Source: Candidatus Nitrosopumilus sp. (GTDB lineage Archaea; Thermoproteota; Nitrososphaeria; Nitrososphaerales; Nitrosopumilaceae). Taken from it: a stretch of DNA of 13,431 nt. Shown piece by piece: positions 7,517-12,967 of the stretch. The notes under the pieces were generated by a model. It worked only from the letters and a program-made list of their open reading frames with translations. It had not been told where the DNA came from and searched no databases. Numbering within the stretch: the first letter of the stretch is position 1; each line of letters opens with the position of its first letter. Made by a program: the position numbers and the translations under genes. The stretch is taken from the NCBI GenBank assembly GCA_013203245.1, contig JABMOR010000073.1, positions 1 to 13,431 of the forward strand, given 5' to 3'.

Positions 7517-8959
7517 CTAGTATCCTCTTGCAAAGATTGGAACTGACACACTTTGTTCTTGACAATAGATGCATTTTTGATTTGTATCTTCACTTCCAAA
7601 TGGGATGACTCTGATTTCTGCTCCTGTCTCTTCTTTGATTTTTTCTTCACACTCTAATTTCCCACACCAAGGTGAGTAAAAGAAACCACCATTCTCAATT
7701 TTTGATTTGAAATCTGAATAATCTGAAATTTCAAGAGTATTGTTTTTAGCTTCTTCTTTGGCTTTTTTTAGCATCTCTACTTGAATTTCATCTAATATTA
7801 TAGGTATTTTTTCAATCTCTGTAAAACTCAAACTAATTTTTTCAAGATTGTACCTTTTTGCAACAACTATACTGTTCTTTTCAATATCTTTGGGGCCTAT
7901 CTCAATTCTTAATGGAACTCCTTTTAATTCCCAATCGTTGAATTTGTAACCTGGAGATAATCCTTCTCTGTCATCTACATGTACTCTGATCTCTTTTGAT
8001 TCTAATTCATTTTTGATTTCTTCTACTTTTGAAAGTACCATGTCTTTTCCTTCATCATTTCTGTAGATTGGAACAACCACTACTTGCATTGGAGCTACTT
8101 TTGGTGGCAAAACTAATCCTTTGTCATCTCCATGAGCCATAATCATCGCACCAATCAATCTCCAAGAAACTCCCCAAGATGTTTGCCATGCAAAATGTTC
8201 TACATTATCTTTATCTGCAAATTTAACTTCAAATGGTTTTGAAAAATTTTGGCCTAGGAAATGAGATGTACCCATTTGTAGAGCCTTTCCATCTGGCATT
8301 ATTGATTCCATGGTTGTTGTATATACTGCGCCGACAAATTTTTCTTTCTCACTTTTTTTCCCTGTTGTTACTGGTATTGCCAATTCTTCTTCTACAGTAT
8401 TTTTGTAAATGTCTAAAATTTGCATTACTTCTTTTTCTGCTTCTTCCTTACTGACGTGGACAGTGTGTCCTTCTTGCCACAAAAATTCTGAAGTTCTAAG
8501 GAATGGCTTTGTTGCTTTAATTTCTGCTCTTAATGCAGTATTCCAAAAATTAATTTTTAATGGTAAATCTCTCCAGCTTTGAATCCATTTTGCATACATG
8601 GTATATGCTAATGTTTCAGATGTTGGTCTTAATGCGAGCCTATCTCCAATTACATTAGTTCCTGAATGAGTTACCCAAAATACTTCTGGGTTGAACCCTG
8701 CAAAATGTTTCTGTTCTTTACCTAACAATGATTCTGGAATCAGTATTGGCAAAAACCCATTCCTAATTCCGTTTCTAGAAAATTTCTTGTCAAATGTACT
8801 TCTTAGTGATTCCCAAATGGAATATCCGTCAGGTCTGAGAACAATTAATCCTTTTACAGGGGCATAATCTGCAAGTTTTGCCTTTAGAACTACTTGAGTA
8901 TACCATTCACTAAAGTCATCTTTTTTTGAAACTGTAATTCCTACGTCTTCTTTACCCAA
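7517..8959 (-). CDS. proS: Prolyl-tRNA synthetase, archaeal/eukaryotic type
   Basis: 480-residue class II synthetase that charges tRNA-Pro with proline. Visible elements include RPTSET (111-116), motif 2 RAEIKATKPFLRTSEF from Arg144, the TSHFLGQNF region (231-239) and motif 3 with WRLIGAMIMAHGDDKGL (266-282). An anticodon-binding domain covers about 290-400. The C-terminal zinc-binding domain has Cys432, Cys437, Cys463 and Cys466, and the protein ends in ARGY; a terminal Tyr is typical of this subtype. It lacks the editing insertion of bacterial ProS, as expected. The start is TTG at 8957-8959: an in-frame stop lies just upstream at 8969-8971 and the N-terminus GKEDVGITVSKKDDFSEWY is family-like. 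It follows the 95-residue four-Cys gene by 67 nt. Confidence 0.97.
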   Translation of the reverse strand: MGKEDVGITVSKKDDFSEWYTQVVLKAKLADYAPVKGLIVLRPDGYSIWESLRSTFDKKFSRNGIRNGFLPILIPESLLGKEQKHFAGFNPEVFWVTHSGTNVIGDRLALRPTSETLAYTMYAKWIQSWRDLPLKINFWNTALRAEIKATKPFLRTSEFLWQEGHTVHVSKEEAEKEVMQILDIYKNTVEEELAIPVTTGKKSEKEKFVGAVYTTTMESIMPDGKALQMGTSHFLGQNFSKPFEVKFADKDNVEHFAWQTSWGVSWRLIGAMIMAHGDDKGLVLPPKVAPMQVVVVPIYRNDEGKDMVLSKVEEIKNELESKEIRVHVDDREGLSPGYKFNDWELKGVPLRIEIGPKDIEKNSIVVAKRYNLEKISLSFTEIEKIPIILDEIQVEMLKKAKEEAKNNTLEISDYSDFKSKIENGGFFYSPWCGKLECEEKIKEETGAEIRVIPFGSEDTNQKCIYCQEQSVSVPIFARGY

Positions 8960-8975
8960 ACTAATTTTTTAAGAA

Positions 8976-8987
8976 TAATTTAACTAA
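8976..8987 (-). promoter_or_regulatory. TATA-like box of proS
   Basis: Minus-strand TTAGTTAAATTA centred roughly 22 nt before the TTG start of proS. It is a little close for a leaderless start but in the right zone. The upstream gene could also be co-transcribed. Confidence 0.3.
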
Positions 8988-9026
8988 TGAGCCTTTCGTG
9001 ATGATTTTAGTTTTAAAACTGCTTGG

Positions 9027-9314
9027 TTATTTCAATGGGTCGCCTTTGCATAATACTTCACCCATAACTCTACTTTGGAAATTTGGACATACGAAACATT
9101 GAACAAATTGAATATCTTCTTTTAAAACTGGGCATTTTACAAATTCTTGTTTCATTCTTTTGAGCATTTTTGGACTAACACCCTTGAGTTTTAGTTTTCC
9201 TTTATCGTCCATCAAACCTAATTCTTTTAAATTTGCTTTGAGTTCGTCAGGAAATTTTACTTTATCTTCTGTCGATTCAATTTTTACATCAAATTTACGT
9301 TCTAATTCACCCAT
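9027..9314 (-). CDS. Small four-cysteine protein of unknown function
   Basis: 95 residues from ATG at 9312-9314. I do not recognise a named family. The first 50 residues are charged and probably helical (MGELERKFDVKIES, then LKANLKELGLMDDKGKLK). The C-terminal third holds four cysteines at 61, 73, 76 and 89 (CX11CX2CX12C) within CPVL, CFVCPNF and VLCKGD, which suggests a zinc site or iron-sulfur cluster. No signal peptide or membrane segment is seen. It precedes proS by 67 nt on the same strand and has a TATA-like box about 29 nt before its ATG (9336-9345). The clean ATG, promoter and Cys pattern support a real gene; function is unknown. Confidence 0.75.
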   Translation of the reverse strand: MGELERKFDVKIESTEDKVKFPDELKANLKELGLMDDKGKLKLKGVSPKMLKRMKQEFVKCPVLKEDIQFVQCFVCPNFQSRVMGEVLCKGDPLK

Positions 9315-9335
9315 GTCTAATATGATATACTCGGT

Positions 9336-9345
9336 GATTTATTAC
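9336..9345 (-). promoter_or_regulatory. TATA-like box of the four-cysteine protein gene
   Basis: Minus-strand GTAATAAATC centred about 27-29 nt before the ATG at 9314, the spacing expected for a leaderless archaeal transcript. It would also serve proS if the two are co-transcribed. Confidence 0.4.
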
Positions 9346-9521
9346 TAGCGTTTTTTAGATCTGAAAAAAGTTTAAACTTTAAAACATATGACTGATTTCA
9401 ATATTGAAAATACATTACTTATAAAAGAATAATCTGGATGATCTAAGCATTTATTTCAAAAAATAGATGAGGCAGAAAAATAAATCCATACGCTTAAGTT
9501 CGTAATTTTTATAGAAAATTC

Positions 9522-9827
9522 ATGAGATTATTTGAATCAAGAATTGTTCGGGAATTTAATCATAGACAAAAAAAGATCACAGAACAACTAACTCTATCTG
9601 AAAAGTTTAGGAATAAACGTAAAATTGCTGAATCTAGAGAGTTGGCCGATTATGTTTTGTTGTTGCAACAAGAATTGGGCCTATTTTTTGAACATTATCG
9701 TGATCTTCTTGTTAGGCATGGGATAACGCCTCTCTACCGTGTAGGTATTCAACCTCTCACTCCAGATGAAATGAGAACTATTGAGAGGTTCAGTTCAACT
9801 CCTGGGATGTACTTGGGAAAACGATAA
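9522..9827 (+). CDS. Basic small protein of unknown function
   Basis: 101 residues from ATG at 9522 (MRLFESRIVREFNHRQKK). I do not recognise it. It is rich in Arg, Lys and Glu, has no cysteine, signal peptide or membrane segment, and is probably mostly helical from about residue 1 to 68 (KFRNKRKIAESRELADYVLL, then QQELGLFFEHYRDLL). A short C-terminal part contains GITPLYRVGIQPLTPDEM and ends in GMYLGKR. Amino-acid composition and third-position AT bias look like its neighbours, which supports a native gene. The gene stands alone: the spacer to the upstream divergent gene is 207 nt and the zinc-ribbon-like gene converges on it 70 nt downstream. Nucleic-acid binding is possible from the basic charge, but that is only a guess. 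Confidence 0.7.
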   Translation: MRLFESRIVREFNHRQKKITEQLTLSEKFRNKRKIAESRELADYVLLLQQELGLFFEHYRDLLVRHGITPLYRVGIQPLTPDEMRTIERFSSTPGMYLGKR

Positions 9828-9897
9828 TTGTTATATTTTAAACTCTAACGTGCTTAGGTTCATAATTTGTGCTGAATATCTATATCTGAAATCCATA

Positions 9898-10056
9898 TTA
9901 TGGAAATCTTCCTTCATCGATTAATTCTTTGTATATTGCTGATTCAATACGATTTTGTGCTGTACCACATTTACTACACATACCTGTTTCATCTGGATTC
10001 GTTTTCATTTTCTTCTCACATTCTACACATTTGTTGATACCTTTTTTGAATCCCAT
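9898..10056 (-). CDS. 52-residue zinc-ribbon-like protein
   Basis: Short gene read by hand on the minus strand from ATG at 10054-10056 to TAA at 9898-9900. The protein starts MGFKKGINKCVECEKKMK and has two CX2C knuckles, Cys10/Cys13 and Cys27/Cys30 (CVEC and CSKC), separated by 13 residues, the layout of a small zinc ribbon. The C-terminus AIYKELIDEGRFP looks helical. The second knuckle context MCSKCGTAQNRI is typical of structural zinc sites. Upstream of the ATG the same frame stays open for 17 codons to a TAA at 10108-10110 but offers no ATG, GTG or TTG. An AT-rich box at about 10076-10090 fits a leaderless start at 10056. Partner and function are unknown; a nucleic-acid or protein adaptor role is common for such proteins. 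Confidence 0.8.
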   Translation of the reverse strand: MGFKKGINKCVECEKKMKTNPDETGMCSKCGTAQNRIESAIYKELIDEGRFP

Positions 10057-10075
10057 GTTAGGTTTTTTTCTAATC

Positions 10076-10090
10076 TTGATATTAACTATA
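10076..10090 (-). promoter_or_regulatory. TATA-like region of the zinc-ribbon-like gene
   Basis: Minus-strand GATATAGTTAATATC, centred about 27 nt before the ATG at 10056. It supports that ATG as a leaderless start and would explain why the open frame upstream lacks a start codon. Confidence 0.35.
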
Positions 10091-10155
10091 TCTGAAACTT
10101 CTAATTTTTAGTGGAATTTCAAAAAATTAGATTCTAAACTCTTTTAAAAATAGAC

Positions 10156-10174
10156 AATCAATCATCGATTGGTT
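10156..10174. other. Short hairpin-forming inverted repeat
   Basis: An 8-bp stem (AATCAATC pairing with GATTGGTT, one G-T wobble) around a 3-nt ATC loop, in the 197-nt spacer between the divergent zinc-ribbon-like and HAD phosphatase genes. No T-tract follows it closely. It could be a protein-binding inverted repeat or chance. Confidence 0.2.
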
Positions 10175-10213
10175 ATGCGATCTGGGTTTAATTACGAAAA
10201 GTTTACTCCCAAC

Positions 10214-10226
10214 TTTAATATAATTA
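10214..10226 (+). promoter_or_regulatory. TATA-like box of the HAD phosphatase gene
   Basis: tttaatataatta, centred about 34 nt before the TTG start at 10254. This predicts a leader of only several nucleotides. It shares the core TAATATAATTA with the box before the nitrilase-family gene. Confidence 0.45.
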
Positions 10227-10253
10227 GTAATTTTTTTCCAAGTCAGAAAACTA

Positions 10254-10904
10254 TTGTTAGTAATTTTTGATGTTGAGGGTGTATTGTATGATGAAGAATA
10301 TCTCCCAATTCTTGCAGAAAAACTCAACAAACAAGATGAGATTTGGGAAATTACCAAGCAAGGAATTCAAGGTAAAATTAACTGGGAAGAGGGACTTCGA
10401 ACTAGAGTTGCAGCGCTAAAGGGGCTGGATGAAAAAACTTGTCAAGAAGTTTCTGATGCATTACCGATTATGACTGGTGCAAAAGAGGCATGTAGAATAT
10501 TAAAAGCCGCTGGATGGAAAATCATGGCTGTCTCTGGAGGGTTTACTTTGATGATGCATAGATTACAAAAAGAATTAGATTTAGATTATGTTTATTCAAA
10601 TGATTTGATATTCAAAGATGGAAAATTGGATGGTGTTACAATAAACGTTACTTCTGATAAATCAAAATCAGCTCGAATAAAAATTGAAGAATGGGGTGAG
10701 AAAAAAGAAGATATTGTATGTGTAGTGGATGGTGCAAATGATGTAAAATTATTTGATATTTGTGGATTGGGAATTGCCTACCGTGCCCAAGATATAGTTA
10801 AAGATTTGGCTACTACCACTTTGGAAGAAAAAGATCTTTCTAAAATTATTGATATAATCAATAAACATTACAAACTTGAATTAGAATCTACAACTCCTGC
10901 ATAA
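10254..10904 (+). CDS. HAD-family phosphatase, SerB/ThrH-like (probable phosphoserine phosphatase)
   Basis: 216-residue cytoplasmic HAD hydrolase. Motif I is FDVEGVLYD with nucleophile Asp6; the second acidic residue of the usual DxDx(T/V) is Glu8, as in ThrH-type phosphoserine phosphatases (DLEGVL). Motif II is Ser94 in AVSGGFT, motif III is Lys136 or Lys138 in SDKSKSAR, and motif IV is VVDGANDVKLFD with Asp159 and Asp163. A cap domain lies at about 12-75. The expected reaction is O-phosphoserine to serine, but related enzymes use other small phosphates. The start is TTG at 10254; no other start exists after the in-frame TAA at 10221. cofE follows after 34 nt that contain a T6 run, so co-transcription is possible but not certain. 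The nearby CysM-like gene may use the same metabolite. Confidence 0.82.
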   Translation: MLVIFDVEGVLYDEEYLPILAEKLNKQDEIWEITKQGIQGKINWEEGLRTRVAALKGLDEKTCQEVSDALPIMTGAKEACRILKAAGWKIMAVSGGFTLMMHRLQKELDLDYVYSNDLIFKDGKLDGVTINVTSDKSKSARIKIEEWGEKKEDIVCVVDGANDVKLFDICGLGIAYRAQDIVKDLATTTLEEKDLSKIIDIINKHYKLELESTTPA

Positions 10905-10938
10905 ACAATTTTTTAGTCCTATATTTGAGACACTGTAC

Positions 10939-11664
10939 TTGCAAATAATCCCAATTCTAATTGAAAAAGAGATTGAACCCTCTGATGATATTGCTAAAAT
11001 TATTTTAAACTCTGATAAATTAAACGATGGAGACATTATTGTTATTGCACAAAAAATAATCTCTAAACAGGAAGGGCGTCTAATTGATTTGTCGACTGTG
11101 ACTCCATCTTTGTTATCTAAGGGTATTGGCTCTCAATATCAAAAAGATCCTAAAATTATTGAATTAATTTTATCTGAATCTAAACGCATTGTTCGTATGG
11201 GTAATGGTATTTTGATTGTTGAAACTCATCATGGTTTTATTTGTGCAAATGCTGGAATTGATGAAAGTAATATCCAAGAAGGGTATGCGACTTTACTACC
11301 TGTAAATTCTGATATTTCTGCACAAAGAATTAGAAAAAAAATTTTAGAACAATCAAACAAAAACGTAGCAATTATAATTTCTGATACGTTTGGTCGTCCT
11401 TTTAGAATGGGGCAAACTAATCATGCAATTGGAATATCTGGACTAAATCCAATTTTAGATTATGCTGGAACTCTTGATTCTTTTAATAAAATTTTAAAAA
11501 TTACTGCAATCGCAATTGCTGATGAACTTTCTGCAGCATCTGAATTGGTAATGGGAAAATCTTTGAAATGTCCGATTACAATTATTCGTGATTATTCGTT
11601 TAAACCTGAAGATCATTCTATTGGTGAGTTAATTCGCCCTGAACATGAAGATCTTTTTAGATAA
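10939..11664 (+). CDS. cofE: Coenzyme F420-0:L-glutamate ligase
   Basis: 241-residue GTP-dependent ligase that adds glutamate(s) to F420-0 to give the gamma-glutamyl tail of coenzyme F420. Recognisable blocks are GDIIVIAQKIISKQEGR (31-47), ILSESKRIVRM (77-87), ETHHGFICANAGIDESN (95-111), the DTFGRPFRMGQ metal/nucleotide region (149-159), AIGISGLNPILDYAG (163-177) and IADELSAASELVMGK (193-207). Asp108 and Asp149 are likely metal ligands by comparison with the archaeal structure. Length matches stand-alone archaeal CofE, without the FMN-reductase-like C-terminal fusion seen in actinobacteria. The start is TTG at 10939, giving QIIPILIEKEIEP; no Shine-Dalgarno is visible. It lies 34 nt after the HAD phosphatase gene and is probably expressed with it. 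The other F420 genes are not in the window. Confidence 0.94.
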   Translation: MQIIPILIEKEIEPSDDIAKIILNSDKLNDGDIIVIAQKIISKQEGRLIDLSTVTPSLLSKGIGSQYQKDPKIIELILSESKRIVRMGNGILIVETHHGFICANAGIDESNIQEGYATLLPVNSDISAQRIRKKILEQSNKNVAIIISDTFGRPFRMGQTNHAIGISGLNPILDYAGTLDSFNKILKITAIAIADELSAASELVMGKSLKCPITIIRDYSFKPEDHSIGELIRPEHEDLFR

Positions 11665-11686
11665 TGCTATTACCAAACTCAAATAG

Positions 11687-11697
11687 CTTTTAATATG
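11687..11697 (+). promoter_or_regulatory. TATA-like box of the tusA-cysM pair
   Basis: cttttaatatg, centred about 35 nt before the tusA ATG at 11727, in the 62-nt spacer after cofE. It implies a short leader of around 10 nt and a separate transcript for tusA and cysM. Confidence 0.45.
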
Positions 11698-11726
11698 ACA
11701 AATCGACCTTTGGGAATTAGTTACTA

Positions 11727-11963
11727 ATGTCTGAATCCGATGAAAAAAAATTAGATGCAACTGGATTATTTTGTCCTGAACCTGTGTTTAGAACAAAAAT
11801 TGAAATTGAAAGAATGCAAGTAGGTGAAATCATAACTGTATCTGCTGATGATCCAGCCGCTGAAGATGATATTTCAAGATGGGTTACAAGAAACGGTCAT
11901 GAATTATTAGACATGTCAAAAAATGGTGAAACCATCACATTCAAAATTAAAAAGGTGAAATAA
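11727..11963 (+). CDS. tusA: TusA/SirA-family sulfur carrier protein
   Basis: 78-residue single-domain protein with the family signature LDATGLFCPEPVFRTK (9-24). Cys16 of the CPxP motif is the residue that carries a persulfide sulfur in TusA proteins. The rest fits the TusA fold: a beta strand at GEIITVSADDP, the helical DDISRWVTRNGHELLD and a last strand ETITFKIKK. TusA relays sulfur between a desulfurase or other donor and biosynthetic acceptors such as tRNA thiolation or molybdopterin; archaeal partners are poorly known. The start is ATG at 11727 with a TATA-like box just upstream. The cysteine synthase gene begins 8 nt after the stop codon, so the two are almost certainly one transcript, and a role as sulfur donor for cysteine synthesis is a reasonable inference. 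Confidence 0.9.
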   Translation: MSESDEKKLDATGLFCPEPVFRTKIEIERMQVGEIITVSADDPAAEDDISRWVTRNGHELLDMSKNGETITFKIKKVK

Positions 11964-11971
11964 TCTAAATC

Positions 11972-12964
11972 ATGACTACTGTTACTGATACAGATGTTTT
12001 GAATCGTGTAGGTAATACTCCTCTAGTATACTTGGATTCTCTTTCCCATGATAACGTAGAATATTTTGCAAAATTAGAAGGTCATAATCCATTTGGTTCT
12101 GTTAAAGACAGGGCTGCATACTGGATGATAAAAGACGGTGAAGAAAGAGGACTTTTGACGCGAGGAAAAAGTATAATCATTGAACCAACTTCTGGTAATA
12201 CTGGAATTGCTTTAACTGGTATTGCGAATGTATTGGGTTACAAAGTTGAGATTGTTATTCCTGAAAAGGCAAGTAATGAAACTAAAGATATCATTAGAAA
12301 ATTAGGTGCCAAAGTGTTTGAAACCAGTGATGATTTGTGTCCTAAAGTAGGTGCTGGAACTGATCAAAGTATCGCCCTTGCTACATCTATTGCATCTTCT
12401 AGACCTGATACGTATTATTCTCCAAATCAATATGCAAATGAAGCCAATTTCAAGGGACACTATGTTGGAACTGGACCTGAAATTTGGAAACAAACTGAGG
12501 GAAAAATCACTCATTTCTTTACTGGTGTTGGTACTGGAGGCACTATTACTGGAATAGGTGCTTTTCTAAAAGAAAAAAATCCTGATGTGAAGATAATTGG
12601 ATGTCAACCTCAGCAAAACCATTTGATTCAGGGATGGAGAAATTTTGAAGAATCTGCAAAACCTGATTTGTTCTTAAAAAGAGAAAATGTTGTAGATGAT
12701 TGGGTTTCTGTTGATAATGATGAGGCGTTTTCAGTTGTAAAAGATGTATTTGCTAAAGACCAACTTTTGATTAGCCCTTCTTCTGCTGCTGTGTATGCAT
12801 GCATGAAAAAATATCCTATTGAGGGAGATGCATGTGTGGTGGGAATTTTTGCTGATGATGGACGGAAATTCAAAAGTGTTTATGCAACTCAAAATGTAAT
12901 GACTGAAGAAGAATTTGATAATTGTATTAAAGATGCAAAACATATGTCTGAATTGGCATATTAA
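11972..12964 (+). CDS. cysM: PLP-dependent cysteine synthase, CysM-like
   Basis: 330-residue fold-type II PLP enzyme that replaces the beta-substituent of an activated serine with sulfur to make cysteine. Lys45 in NPFGSVKDR is the PLP Schiff-base lysine, TSGNTG (73-78) is the substrate loop and GVGTGGT (185-191) holds the PLP phosphate. The stretch with QYANEANFKGHYVGTGPEIW and ITHFFTGVGTGG resembles Mycobacterium CysM more than CysK. Arg223 in QGWRNFEE falls where that enzyme has Arg220 (ALRNMDEG), which recognises O-phosphoserine, so O-phosphoserine is the favoured acceptor. No heme-binding or CBS domain is present, which argues against a full cystathionine beta-synthase. The start is ATG at 11972, 8 nt after tusA. 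It converges on the next gene with 3 nt between stop codons. Confidence 0.9.
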   Translation: MTTVTDTDVLNRVGNTPLVYLDSLSHDNVEYFAKLEGHNPFGSVKDRAAYWMIKDGEERGLLTRGKSIIIEPTSGNTGIALTGIANVLGYKVEIVIPEKASNETKDIIRKLGAKVFETSDDLCPKVGAGTDQSIALATSIASSRPDTYYSPNQYANEANFKGHYVGTGPEIWKQTEGKITHFFTGVGTGGTITGIGAFLKEKNPDVKIIGCQPQQNHLIQGWRNFEESAKPDLFLKRENVVDDWVSVDNDEAFSVVKDVFAKDQLLISPSSAAVYACMKKYPIEGDACVVGIFADDGRKFKSVYATQNVMTEEEFDNCIKDAKHMSELAY

Positions 12965-12967
12965 TAA

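Noticed and set aside
9009..9020. A perfect 12-bp palindrome, agttttaaaact, between the four-Cys gene and proS.
   Set aside because: Several such AT-rich palindromes are expected by chance in 13 kb, and it is neither followed by a suitable T-tract nor placed like an operator at a mapped promoter.
9430..9480. Possible box C/D guide RNA from gatgatc and agatgag motifs in the 9349-9521 spacer.
   Set aside because: The motifs deviate from the C-box consensus and no CTGA D box lies at a workable distance.
9491..9871. Two similar segments, gcttaagttcgtaattt near 9493 and gcttaggttcataattt near 9852, suggesting a repeated promoter element.
   Set aside because: Only about 15 positions with two mismatches agree. 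In AT-rich spacers such a pair is expected by chance, and the second copy does not precede a gene in the same direction.
11972..12964. Annotation as cystathionine beta-synthase.
   Set aside because: No heme-binding N-terminus or C-terminal CBS pair is present, and the CysM-like segments and Arg223 favour cysteine synthesis from O-phosphoserine.
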